Source of the DNA: Kribbella turkmenica
Lineage (GTDB): Bacteria; Actinomycetota; Actinomycetes; Propionibacteriales; Kribbellaceae
Length of the DNA: 60,483 bases
Direction of reading: 5' to 3'
Assembly: GCF_004348725.1 (NCBI RefSeq)
Contig: NZ_SMKR01000016.1
Coordinates: 1 to 60,483 of the forward strand
Positions 7,548 to 15,422 of this stretch are shown here, piece after piece. Each line of letters starts with the position of its first letter. Position 1 is the first letter of the stretch. Below the pieces are notes generated by a model, which was not told the origin of the DNA, ran no database searches, and saw nothing but the letters and a program-made list of their open reading frames with translations. The translations under genes were made by a program, and so were the position numbers.

Positions 7548-9575
7548 TCAACGGCTGATATCAACTCGGAACAGCTCGGCGCCGTGCGTCAGCAGCAGCT
7601 GGCGATCGTTCCGGACGCCGAGCCGGCGGTGCGCCTTGTCGACGAGCAGCGCCGGCGCCTTGCCCGGTGCGATCCGGAAGACCTTGTTCAGATCGATGCT
7701 CACGTAGACCGCGTCCCTGGTCGCGACGATGTCCCCGCTGGAGGTCGTCGTCCCGAGGACGTAGGACGTGACCACTGTCCCGCGCCGGGGGTTCACCGCG
7801 AAGACCGTCTTGCCGGCCACGCCCCAGAGCAGGCCGTCCGGGCCGAAGGTCACCGACGAGACCGTGATCGCGCCGGGCACGGGCACGGTCTCCCACAGCT
7901 TGCGGGATCGCCTGACGTCCCAGGCGAAGACGGTGCCCTCGGTCCGGGTCGGCGGCGTGGTGGCGAGCCCGCCGACGATCGACGTACCGCCGTACACGAT
8001 GCCCCCGCGGGCGGTCAGGCCGAAGACGCTCTCGTCCTGGACCACGTTGCGGAACTTCTGCGAGGTACCGGTCTTCGGGTCGTGGATGACGAGCGCCCCG
8101 CCGAGCCGGTCGCCGTCGGGCACGGTGCCGACCGCGAGCTTGCCGTCCACCTCGGCGAGCGCCCGGGCGCGGGTCTGGAAGATGTCCGGCTTGAGATTCA
8201 GCACCTGCCGGGGGTTGTCCGGGGTGCCGGGCGGTCCGGGTGAGTACTCCGGGCTGCTCCACGGCCTGGTCAGGTCGTAGGTGTAGACCCGGGCGTCGGG
8301 GTAGGCGCCGATCCAGAGGTTGCCGTCCTTGCCCTCCAGCAGCGCCTCGGTCTGGGAGAACCGGTGGAAGGTGGCCGCGCCGGTGTCCGGGTTCACCACC
8401 GACACCCCGCCGTTCAGGAAGCCGCCGGCGTAGACGTTGTCCTTGCCGCCGGCCACGGACAGGATCTCGATCGGCTCGCGCCGGACCGAGGTCTGGAAGA
8501 TCTCGGACTCGCCGGTCTGCGGGTTGTAGCGGAACTCCTCACCCCGCCAGAGCGTGCCGACGATGCTCTTGCCCGGGTAGTCGGGCAGGTCGAGCTCGGC
8601 CCAGCCGATCGAGCGGGTGTTCTGGATCCGGCCGGTGAAGGTCAGGCCGGTGCCGGTGAGCGTCTTGGCCGCCGGGTCGTACCTCTTCAGCTCGCCGGCC
8701 TGGATCAGGTAGATCTCGCCGTTGTCGCCGACCGGGGAGACGTCCAGGCCGTGGGCGTTCGGGATCTCGTCCACCCAGGTCCGGGAGGCGATGTCCCAGA
8801 CGTACAGCGGGCCGGGGAAGGCGGTGCTGATCCGGGCGTAGACGCGACCGGCGCGCGTGTTCAGGTCGTAGACGGTCTTGTCGGACGGGTCGCCGAGCCC
8901 CGGCGGCGCCGGCAGCTCGGTGACCGCGCCGGACGCCACGTCCAGCTCGAGCACATGGGCGTCGGGCATGGTGCCGCCGTAGATCTTGCCGTTCCAGTAG
9001 TCGATGCTCTTGACGTACGTCTGGCCGGCCTTGAGCTGGCCGTAGTCGCGGACCGCGCCGGTCGCGTGGTCGTACCGGAACACCTTGCCGTTCGGGTAGG
9101 TGCCGCCGTACACGTTGCCTCGCTCGTCGGTGGTGATCCGCTGAATGAAGGTCTCGGTCGCGATCGGGCGGCCGAGGTCTTCGACGGTGTTCCCCGATCC
9201 CGGCTTCCACCGGTACAGGTGACCGTTGTTGTACGTGCCGGTGTAGATCGTGCCGTCGGGTGCCGCGGCCACGGCGTAGCTGCCGCCGGCGCCGGGGAGC
9301 GGCGCGGACACCAGCGGCGTCCCGGTGACGGGGTCGATGGCGTTCAGGTACGCCGGGTCGCTGGTCGAGACGTTCCAGATCGCCGTCTTGCCGTTCGGCC
9401 CGGGCGCGACGGTGCCGCCGATCAGCAGTACGTCGGACAGCGGCGTACCGAGAGAGGTGACGGTCGCGGTCGGCGGGCCGGCCGGGGCGGACGGTCCGGT
9501 GCCGGCGGGGGTGGTCAGCGTCGTAACGAGAAGGGCGGCGAGTGTCACCGCGATGAGCGAGCGGGCTGATCGCAT
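7548..9575 (-). CDS. Large secreted repeat protein, probable beta-propeller
   Basis: 675 residues from ATG 9575, chosen for GGAGGA 5-6 bases upstream; an in-frame ATG at 9599 touches the operator. A Sec signal peptide (MRSARSLIAVTLAALLV) is followed by recurring blade-like motifs such as IYTGTYNNGHLYRW, VYGGTYPNGKVFRYD, IYGGTMPDAHVLELD and LWIGAYPDARVYTYD, the spacing expected of a beta-propeller (PQQ/kelch/SMP-30 style). No catalytic motif is recognised. The third regulon palindrome lies 25 bases upstream of the start, so it is probably co-expressed with the importer and enzymes, perhaps binding or processing the substrate outside the cell. Confidence 0.75.
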   Translation of the reverse strand: MRSARSLIAVTLAALLVTTLTTPAGTGPSAPAGPPTATVTSLGTPLSDVLLIGGTVAPGPNGKTAIWNVSTSDPAYLNAIDPVTGTPLVSAPLPGAGGSYAVAAAPDGTIYTGTYNNGHLYRWKPGSGNTVEDLGRPIATETFIQRITTDERGNVYGGTYPNGKVFRYDHATGAVRDYGQLKAGQTYVKSIDYWNGKIYGGTMPDAHVLELDVASGAVTELPAPPGLGDPSDKTVYDLNTRAGRVYARISTAFPGPLYVWDIASRTWVDEIPNAHGLDVSPVGDNGEIYLIQAGELKRYDPAAKTLTGTGLTFTGRIQNTRSIGWAELDLPDYPGKSIVGTLWRGEEFRYNPQTGESEIFQTSVRREPIEILSVAGGKDNVYAGGFLNGGVSVVNPDTGAATFHRFSQTEALLEGKDGNLWIGAYPDARVYTYDLTRPWSSPEYSPGPPGTPDNPRQVLNLKPDIFQTRARALAEVDGKLAVGTVPDGDRLGGALVIHDPKTGTSQKFRNVVQDESVFGLTARGGIVYGGTSIVGGLATTPPTRTEGTVFAWDVRRSRKLWETVPVPGAITVSSVTFGPDGLLWGVAGKTVFAVNPRRGTVVTSYVLGTTTSSGDIVATRDAVYVSIDLNKVFRIAPGKAPALLVDKAHRRLGVRNDRQLLLTHGAELFRVDISR

Positions 9576-9599
9576 TGCGGTCCTCCGGTTGACGACCAT

Positions 9600-9617
9600 T
9601 TACGGTCCTGTCCGAAA
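9600..9617. promoter_or_regulatory. Regulon operator C
   Basis: TTACGGTC-CT-GTCCGAAA: the left arm is identical to operator A, the right arm differs at two of eight positions. It lies 25 bases upstream of the secreted repeat-protein start, in the same position relative to the gene as the other two sites. Confidence 0.65.
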
Positions 9618-9997
9618 ATAATCCTTCGGCCCGTGGTGAAGTCAACCGCTCGGACACAATTGCCTGTTGTGGCAGCTCGTCATCCGTTTCGGGCTCGGCC
9701 GTTAAGCGGGTGGTACCCGGGTGAGCAGCCTCTCGACAGCTCGCGGGTGGCGGCGAAGTAGCTGTTCTCGCGATGCAGGGCCCGGTGGAACGCCTCCAGT
9801 TCGGCGGCCGGGATGGCGTGCGAGAACGTGCTGATCTCGGAAGCTCCCGTCAGCCCGGCCACGAGCGCGGCGTACCGCCGTACCGCCGTCACCGCGGTCG
9901 GCTATGGGCTGTTCGGGCCGGCGTTCGCGCCCGGCGTGATCTGGTTCTTCGGGAGCGGGCTGATGACGAGGTGTCGGCAATCGGTTGCCCGGGTGAG
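9618..9997. other. Gap of 380 bases with at most one doubtful small ORF
   Basis: Between operator C and the cold-shock gene no established gene is seen. The only candidate is the minus-strand frame listed at 9680-9892. No strong hairpin or repeat was noticed. Confidence 0.5.
9680..9892 (-). CDS. Doubtful 70-codon ORF or gene remnant
   Basis: It opens at GTG 9892 after an in-frame TAG. The first ~50 codons have the GC-rich third positions of real genes here (text such as FSHAIPAAELEAFHRALHREN), while the tail after RELSRG does not. There is no ribosome-binding site and no family match that I recognise. It could be a small gene or the end of a decayed one. Confidence 0.3.
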   Translation of the reverse strand: MTAVRRYAALVAGLTGASEISTFSHAIPAAELEAFHRALHRENSYFAATRELSRGCSPGYHPLNGRARNG

Positions 9998-10198
9998 TCA
10001 GACCGGGGTGACGGCGTCGGCCTCGCGGCCCTTGGGGCCGTCGACGATCTGGAACTCGACCTGCTGACCGTCCTCCAGCGTCTTGTAGCCGTCGGAGACG
10101 ATCTTGCTCCAGTGGACGAAGACGTCGTCCTGTCCGTCGACGGCAAGGAAACCGTAGCCCTTGTCGGCGTTGAACCACTTCACGGTGCCGCGCACCAT
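9998..10198 (-). CDS. Cold-shock domain protein
   Basis: 66 residues, the standard size. It carries the nucleic-acid-binding motifs RNP1 (KGYGFLAV) and RNP2 (DVFVHW) of the five-stranded OB fold after the typical start [14 protein letters not shown]. Such proteins act as single-stranded RNA/DNA chaperones in the cytoplasm. ATG 10198 is preceded by AGGAG at 5 bases. It stands alone between the secreted repeat-protein region and the MFS exporter gene. Confidence 0.95.
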   Translation of the reverse strand: MVRGTVKWFNADKGYGFLAVDGQDDVFVHWSKIVSDGYKTLEDGQQVEFQIVDGPKGREADAVTPV

Positions 10199-10284
10199 CG
10201 AAACTCCTGTGACCACGGGGCCCGCTTCACCCGGACCCCTCGGGTACTGATCCGCGGCCGGGGCCGCTTTCGGCGGTCCAGAGC

Positions 10285-11661
10285 CTAGCGGAGATCGTTT
10301 GCGGGACGCCGTACTGCCCGGGGCACTGTGAACGCCGCCACAGCGCCGGCGAACGCGACGGCGATGCCGATGAGGATGCCGAACCGGTAGCCGGTCATCG
10401 GGTCGGCCGCAGCGGTCACGGGCGCGCAGAGCGCCAGGCCGAGCGTGGTGCCGAGTTGCGCCGACGACGTGAGTACGCCGGCTGCGACGCCGCGCTCGCC
10501 GTCGGCGACTTCCGCCGTACCGGCCGTGGTCGAGGACACGGACGCGAGGCCGAGACTCACGCCCATGACCGCGAACGCGACCAGGAGCACGGCGAGCGGT
10601 ACGTCGTCCCCCGGGAGGAGCAGCAGGAGGGCCACGCCGAGGGCGATGCCGATGAATCCGGTGACCAGCATCCGGCGCGTGCCGTGGCGCGCGGCGGCAC
10701 GCGGTCCCGCTAGTGACCCGCCGATGACGGCCAGGTTGAACGCCGGGAAGATCAGCCCGGCCTGGGCGGGTGGCAGTCGCTCCTGGACGTACAGGGCTGC
10801 GGTGAGCATCGGCGGGGACGTCGACGCGGTCACCGCGGCCGCGGTCAGATTGCCGCCGAGTACGCCGGGGGTCCGCGCGAGCGTGCCTGGAAGGAGTGGC
10901 TGCGGTGAGCCCTGTTCGATGCGTGCGAACAGAACCATCAGCGGTGCTGCACCGGCCAGGGCCATCCAGCCGCGTGGGGCGGTCGGGTCGTGGGCGACTT
11001 CCGACAGGCCGAGCGCAGTGAGCGCGAGGCCGGTCGTGATCAGGCAGGCGCCGGGTGCATCGAGAGAGCGGACGGGGGTGGTCCGGCCGCGACCGGTGAG
11101 GACTCGCAGACTGACGAGGAGCGCGACCAGTCCGATCGGGACGTTGACGGCGAACACCCAGCGCCAGCCGCCGAGCTGCGTGAGTACGCCGCCCAGCACC
11201 CAGCCGCTCGCACCTCCGCCGGCTCCGGCCGCGGTCCACCAGCCGAGTGCCCGTCGCGCTGCGTCCGGGGGCAACGAGTCGGACAGTGCGGCCAGAGCGG
11301 CCGGTGCGAGCAGGGCCGCGCCGAAGCCTTGAAGCAGCCGGGAGGCGATCAGGACCGCGGGTGACCAGGCCAGCGCGCACGCCAGTGACGCGGCGGTGAA
11401 GGTGGCGAGCCCGGCGCGGAACATCCGCCGGGAACCCACCAGGTCGGACGCCCGGCCGCCGAGGACCAGCAGACCGGCCAGCGCGACGGTGTAGGCGGTG
11501 AAGACCCACAGCAGACCCACCGGGCCGAACCCGAGGTCGGCGTCGATCGCCGGCAGCGCCATCGTGACGATCGTGGCGTCGAGCACCACCACGAACTGGG
11601 CTACGCACACGATTGTCCAGCCACCGGCCCGTGCCGGGGTGTTTCCAGTCAAACCGCTCAT
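10285..11661 (-). CDS. MFS drug exporter, DHA2 type
   Basis: 458 residues with about 14 membrane segments. Motif A-like [12 protein letters not shown] lies in the loop after helix 2 and motif C-like [18 protein letters not shown] near helix 5, both typical of proton-driven multidrug exporters (EmrB/QacA-like). ATG 11661 begins [15 protein letters not shown]; no clear ribosome-binding site precedes it, and longer upstream frames run antisense through the divergent gene. The 54-base divergent region with the CGNR-type regulator holds CAGTT/AACTG inverted repeats, so the regulator may control the exporter. Confidence 0.88.
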   Translation of the reverse strand: MSGLTGNTPARAGGWTIVCVAQFVVVLDATIVTMALPAIDADLGFGPVGLLWVFTAYTVALAGLLVLGGRASDLVGSRRMFRAGLATFTAASLACALAWSPAVLIASRLLQGFGAALLAPAALAALSDSLPPDAARRALGWWTAAGAGGGASGWVLGGVLTQLGGWRWVFAVNVPIGLVALLVSLRVLTGRGRTTPVRSLDAPGACLITTGLALTALGLSEVAHDPTAPRGWMALAGAAPLMVLFARIEQGSPQPLLPGTLARTPGVLGGNLTAAAVTASTSPPMLTAALYVQERLPPAQAGLIFPAFNLAVIGGSLAGPRAAARHGTRRMLVTGFIGIALGVALLLLLPGDDVPLAVLLVAFAVMGVSLGLASVSSTTAGTAEVADGERGVAAGVLTSSAQLGTTLGLALCAPVTAAADPMTGYRFGILIGIAVAFAGAVAAFTVPRAVRRPANDLR

Positions 11662-11701
11662 GCTAGAAACAGGTGCCCAGTCAGTTCGTTCGCAAAACTG
11701 G

Positions 11702-11707
11702 TAAACT
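11702..11707 (+). promoter_or_regulatory. -10 box for leaderless CGNR gene, with repeats
   Basis: TAAACT ends 8 bases before the ATG at 11716, placing transcription start at or next to the start codon. AAACTGG occurs twice in tandem here (around 11695-11709), and CAGTT/AACTG (11683-11687 with 11696-11700) forms an inverted repeat, a possible operator for the divergent pair. Confidence 0.5.
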
Positions 11708-11715
11708 GGGTTTTG

Positions 11716-12321
11716 ATGGAAACACCCCAGCTGCCGGACGGGATCCGCGAACTCCCGGTGATCGCGGGTGATCTCGCCCTGGACTTCGCGAACACGGTCG
11801 ACGACCCGCTCGGACCGCAGCGGCACGACCACATCGCCGACTATCACGCACTGTTGTGGTGGTCGCTGCGGGTATCGCTGATCACCGAGCACGAGGCCGA
11901 CCGGCTCCTGCACACCACCGCGCCACGCCCGGCGGCGGCCGTCGTCCGGCGGGCCCATTCGTTGCGCGAAGCAATCAACTGCACGGCCGGTTCGGTCGCG
12001 GGCGGTGGCCGGCTGGAGGGCTGGGAGGGCCTGCGCCCGTTTGTGACGACCGCGATCGGTCGCGCCGGGTTGATCGAGTTGCAGCCGTCGTGGCGCTTCG
12101 AGTTGCCGGACTCGCCGCTGTGGCCGGTGGCGCACGCCGCCTACGCACTGCTGACCGGACCGCGGGCGGCGCGGATCAAGCGGTGCGCCGGCTGCCCGTG
12201 GCTGTTCCTCGACCAGTCGAAGAACGGCAGCCGGCGCTGGTGCTCGATGGAGATCTGCGGTACGTCGGAGAAGGCCCGGCTCTACGTCTCCCGCCGAGCG
12301 GCCCGCCGGGCCCGGAGTTGA
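11716..12321 (+). CDS. CGNR zinc-finger regulator with ABATE domain
   Basis: 201 residues from ATG 11716. The N-terminal ABATE-type domain starts near LALDFANTVDD, and the C-terminal finger reads RCAGCPWLFLDQSKN...WCSMEICGTSEKARLY. The four cysteines and spacing match the CGNR finger, although the signature CGNR is CGTS here. Such proteins are presumed one-component transcription regulators. It is divergent from the DHA2 exporter and tail-overlaps the second exporter gene (12282-13430) by 40 bases. The leaderless -10 box decides the start. Confidence 0.8.
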   Translation: METPQLPDGIRELPVIAGDLALDFANTVDDPLGPQRHDHIADYHALLWWSLRVSLITEHEADRLLHTTAPRPAAAVVRRAHSLREAINCTAGSVAGGGRLEGWEGLRPFVTTAIGRAGLIELQPSWRFELPDSPLWPVAHAAYALLTGPRAARIKRCAGCPWLFLDQSKNGSRRWCSMEICGTSEKARLYVSRRAARRARS

Positions 12322-13430
12322 AGCGTTCCGGCGACGCCTACCGCCGTACCGACCAGCAACGTGCTGACCCACAGCGGTGCGCGGTAGCCGGTCGCGGTGA
12401 TCGCGACCCCACCCAGCGCCGGACCGAGCGCCGCGCCGACGTTGAACGACGCGGTGGCGAGGCCGCCCGTCAGGACAGGTGACTCCGACCCGGCGTAGAG
12501 GGCGGACGAGATCAGCGTCGAGCCGACGGCGAACGACAACAGCCCCTGGGTGAACACGAGGACGCCGGCCGCGGCCGGGCTGGAGGCGGTCAGCGCGAAG
12601 ACGCACCAGCCCACCAGCAAGGTGCTCCCGGCAACGAAAATCAGGCGGTTGTCACGGCGGTCGGCGTACCGGCCGGCCAGCGTGACGCCGGCGAACGAGC
12701 CGAGGCCGAAGAGGGCGAGCATCACCGGTACCCATCCGTCGCCCAGCGCGGAAACCTCAGTCACCACCGGCGCCAGGTAGGTGAACGAGCAGAACGTTGC
12801 CCCGTTCACCAACGCACCGAGCAGCAGCAGGGTGGCCAGACGCCGGCCGACCCGGAATCCGCCGGCTGTCGCCGGACCCGTGGTGCGGGCGGCGGGGACC
12901 GTGCGCAGGATCGCGAGCAAGGCCGGCAGCGAGATGATCGCGACCGCCCAGAACGCGGACCGCCAGCCGAGGTGCTGGCCGAGGACAGCGCCCGCTGGTA
13001 CGCCGGCGATGCAGGCCAGCGTCGTACCTCCGAGGAGGACGGAGGTCGCGCGCCCTTTGGCGTCCGGCCGGACCAGCGTGGTCGCGGTGGCGAGGGCGAT
13101 CGCGAGGAAGCCGGCGTTCGCGAGCGCGGCGATCACCCGGGTGAGCAGCAGGACGGTGAAGCTGGTCGTGAGTGCGCCGATCACGTGCACCAGCAGGAAC
13201 ACGGTCAGCGTGACCAGGAGCGAACGGCGGCGTGGCCAGCGCGCACCGAGGAGCGCGATCGCGGGTGCGCCGACGATCATGCCGGCCGCGAAGGCCGAGG
13301 TGAGCCAGCCGGCGGCCGGGATCGAGACGCCCAGGTCGTGGGCGATGTCCGGGCCCAGGCCGGACAGCATGAATTCAGAGGTCGCCTGGGCGAACACGGC
13401 CAGGCCGAGCAGGTACAGCACGAAAGGCAT
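12282..13430 (-). CDS. cmx: Chloramphenicol exporter-like MFS protein (Cmx/CmlR family)
   Basis: 382 residues from ATG 13430 (GGAG 7 bases upstream). The N-terminus MPFVLYLLGLAVFAQATSEF and the stretch TRVIAALANAGFLAIALATA are close to recognised actinobacterial chloramphenicol-efflux proteins. Twelve membrane helices are expected. Such pumps export chloramphenicol in exchange for protons; whether this one does so is inference. The long 5' region (13431-13640) holds a short leader ORF and hairpins, the layout of antibiotic-responsive attenuation. Its 3' end overlaps the convergent CGNR gene. Confidence 0.82.
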   Translation of the reverse strand: MPFVLYLLGLAVFAQATSEFMLSGLGPDIAHDLGVSIPAAGWLTSAFAAGMIVGAPAIALLGARWPRRRSLLVTLTVFLLVHVIGALTTSFTVLLLTRVIAALANAGFLAIALATATTLVRPDAKGRATSVLLGGTTLACIAGVPAGAVLGQHLGWRSAFWAVAIISLPALLAILRTVPAARTTGPATAGGFRVGRRLATLLLLGALVNGATFCSFTYLAPVVTEVSALGDGWVPVMLALFGLGSFAGVTLAGRYADRRDNRLIFVAGSTLLVGWCVFALTASSPAAAGVLVFTQGLLSFAVGSTLISSALYAGSESPVLTGGLATASFNVGAALGPALGGVAITATGYRAPLWVSTLLVGTAVGVAGTLQLRARRAARRET

Positions 13431-13460
13431 GGAAGGACTCCGCAACCACGTCGATGAGGT

Positions 13461-13480
13461 GCGGCGGCCCGGGCCGCCGC
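13461..13480 (-). promoter_or_regulatory. 20-bp perfect palindrome before cmx ribosome-binding site
   Basis: GCGGCGGCCCGGGCCGCCGC is fully self-complementary and ends about 20 bases before the GGAG of the exporter gene. A second stem, GGTCCGC/GCGGACC, spans 13501-13533. Together they could hold the leader RNA in a closed form. Confidence 0.5.
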
Positions 13481-13598
13481 GGGACAGGCCGCGGCCGGCC
13501 GGTCCGCGCAGGGCGAGTGCCTGTGTGCGGACCGGGCAGGGGACAGCGGCCGGCATCGCCGGCGGTTCGGAGCGGGTCGGGCCACCGAACGCCGGTGG

Positions 13599-13628
13599 CT
13601 ACGGTCTGCTGGCCTCGGGGCTGGACAT
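13599..13628 (-). other. Putative leader peptide ORF upstream of cmx
   Basis: ATG 13628 opens nine codons (MSSPEASRP) followed by TAG. A TAGGCT -10 box (13636-13641, minus strand) ends 7 bases before it, so the leader would sit at the very 5' end of the transcript. The distance to the exporter start is about 170 bases and contains the hairpins noted above. Confidence 0.4.
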
Positions 13629-13690
13629 GGGAGTGAGCCTAGGGAACGACGAGCCGGCGGGTCCACCGAGTTACGGACGGACCAGCCGGG

Positions 13691-13873
13691 TCAGCTGCGG
13701 TGGGAGGCGGCCAGCCCGATGACGCCGGCGGCGACCAGGAGGAGGGCTGAGGTGACGCCGAGGTCGTCGGTCTGGAGGACGCCGTTGTCGGTGAGCATCC
13801 AGAGGGTGGCGGCGCCGGACAGGACGGTGCCGGCGATGATGCCGGGAACGTCCGGTTTCGGCTTCCCCATCAT
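13691..13873 (-). CDS. Small membrane protein, two helices
   Basis: 60 residues (MMGKPKPDVPGIIAG...). Two hydrophobic segments (~10-26 and ~40-56) flank a short polar loop. ATG 13873 overlaps the stop of the upstream PspC-family gene by 4 bases (ATGA), so it is translationally coupled and presumably works with that protein. I recognise no domain name. Confidence 0.7.
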   Translation of the reverse strand: MMGKPKPDVPGIIAGTVLSGAATLWMLTDNGVLQTDDLGVTSALLLVAAGVIGLAASHRS

Positions 13874-15234
13874 CCGCGCTCCACCTTGATGCTGCCCAGT
13901 TTCAGGTCCAGGTCCAGGGTGACCGTCTGCGGTCCCGTGGTGCCGTCGGGACCCAGGTCCTTGATCGTCAGTTCGGCATTATGGCCGCCCTTGTGCTCGT
14001 TCAGCCAGGCCAGGTCGCCCATCTCGGCGGACAACTGCCCCTCGACGTCGACGTCCTGCGGGACCTTGACGACCACCTCGCCGACTCCGCCGTGCACCTC
14101 GATCCGGGCGCCCGGCGCGAACGTCGCCTTGGTCAGGTCGAGGTGCACCGACCCGGCGTCGAACGTGTAGTTGTTGCTGTCGGCGGTGACCGTCTGACCG
14201 GCGGGCGCGACGTAGTTGGTGTCCGCGAAGTTGCGCGGCACCTCCGGGAACAGGGTGCTCGCCACCGCACCGGCCGCGAGCAGGATGCCGAGCGGCAGCA
14301 GCGCCAGCGTGCGGCCGAGGAACCCGCCGAGCAGCATGCCCGCGCCCAGTGCCGCCAGGCCGATGACCAGCATGGTCGAGGTGGCCGCACCGGCCGCCCA
14401 GGCGATCGCGATCGCGGCACCGGTGAGGACGACGATGATCGACTTCACCCCGCGCATGCCCTTGGCCGGCGGTTCCGACGGCCTGGCGGTGGCCGGAGGC
14501 GGTCCTGCGGTCGGCTCGTCGACGTACAGGCCGAGGGGGTCGTCCTCGGTCCACACAGGTTGGACCGGTTCGACGGTGCGGTCCTGGGGTCGCTGTGTGG
14601 CCGAGGACGACGGGCCCGCCGGGGGAGCTGACGGGCCGGTCTGCGGAGGCAGGTGTGCCGAGCCGGCCGGCTGACCCGACGGAGCGGTCGAGGTCGGGTC
14701 GGGCCGGCCGGACTGTGCGGGCTGACCGGGGCCGGCCCACTGCTGCGGACCGGACCAGCCGCGGTCGGCCGGTGCCCGGTTCTGGTACTGGTTCTGGTTC
14801 CGGCCGAGCTTCTTGCGCTGGGAGGCGACCACCCAGATCACCGCGAGCACGATCAGCGGCCCGGGCACGAACCGGCCGAAGTCGAACGACGACATCATCG
14901 CGATCGCGACGAACACGCAGGCGCCGATCACGATCGGCCACAGCCAGGGGTGGTCCGGGCGGACCTTGTCGCCGAGCAGACCCTGCGCCGCGGACCGCTC
15001 GCTGCCCTCGTCGGGCATCAGCACCCAGGCGGCGATGTAGAAGACGACCCCTGGACCGCTGAGGATGAGGACTGCCATCACCACGCGGACCAGCACCGGA
15101 TCGATGTTCAGGGCGCGGCCGATTCCGCCGCAGACGCCGGCCACCATCCGGTCCGACCGGCTGCGCTGCCAGCTCTGCACGTTCTGCAGGCCGCCGCGGT
15201 CGAAGCCACCGGGTCCACTCGAGTTCTGCTCCAT
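13870..15234 (-). CDS. PspC-domain membrane protein with C-terminal adhesin-like (LiaF/DUF4097-type) domain
   Basis: 454 residues. The N-terminal PspC domain (~25-75: RSDRMVAGVCGGIGRALNIDP, then a helix ending YIAAWVLMP) is followed by further membrane segments, a proline-rich cytoplasmic linker, a second membrane group (~255-330), and an external beta-rich C-terminus (~345-454). The layout is that of actinobacterial envelope-stress sensors. It is divergent from a PspC-kinase and response-regulator pair, and the group probably senses membrane stress together. The 188-base divergent region holds three palindromes. Confidence 0.85.
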   Translation of the reverse strand: MEQNSSGPGGFDRGGLQNVQSWQRSRSDRMVAGVCGGIGRALNIDPVLVRVVMAVLILSGPGVVFYIAAWVLMPDEGSERSAAQGLLGDKVRPDHPWLWPIVIGACVFVAIAMMSSFDFGRFVPGPLIVLAVIWVVASQRKKLGRNQNQYQNRAPADRGWSGPQQWAGPGQPAQSGRPDPTSTAPSGQPAGSAHLPPQTGPSAPPAGPSSSATQRPQDRTVEPVQPVWTEDDPLGLYVDEPTAGPPPATARPSEPPAKGMRGVKSIIVVLTGAAIAIAWAAGAATSTMLVIGLAALGAGMLLGGFLGRTLALLPLGILLAAGAVASTLFPEVPRNFADTNYVAPAGQTVTADSNNYTFDAGSVHLDLTKATFAPGARIEVHGGVGEVVVKVPQDVDVEGQLSAEMGDLAWLNEHKGGHNAELTIKDLGPDGTTGPQTVTLDLDLKLGSIKVERG

Positions 15235-15272
15235 GCCATCGATAGTCTCCCCGCGCCCGCCCGGACAACATC

Positions 15273-15314
15273 GGGGATCCCCCTCTCGCGACCCCGGGGT
15301 CGGCTCCCGGGAGC
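15273..15314. promoter_or_regulatory. Three consecutive palindromes in the PspC divergent promoter
   Basis: GGGGATCCCC (15273-15282), CGACCCCGGGGTCG (15289-15302) and GCTCCCGGGAGC (15303-15314) are each perfectly symmetrical and lie between the two PspC genes. They are possible binding sites for the response regulator encoded nearby. Confidence 0.45.
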
Positions 15315-15422
15315 GGGCCGCTCGGGGTTCTCCCCGGGTCGACCCTGACCCGGCCGGACGGGTGCTGAGGAGACGCCTAGGGACAAGCCTGCTGGTGTCG
15401 GCCCGGTCCGCGTGTGACGATC

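Noticed and set aside
9998-11608. Fusion of the cold-shock protein to a 470-residue N-terminal part
   Set aside because: The upstream part is an out-of-frame shadow of the exporter gene; the cold-shock start at 10198 has AGGAG and the family's N-terminus.
13691-13873. Toxin or phage-lysis role for the 60-residue membrane protein
   Set aside because: It overlaps the PspC gene by ATGA and looks like a coupled membrane accessory; nothing supports a toxin role.
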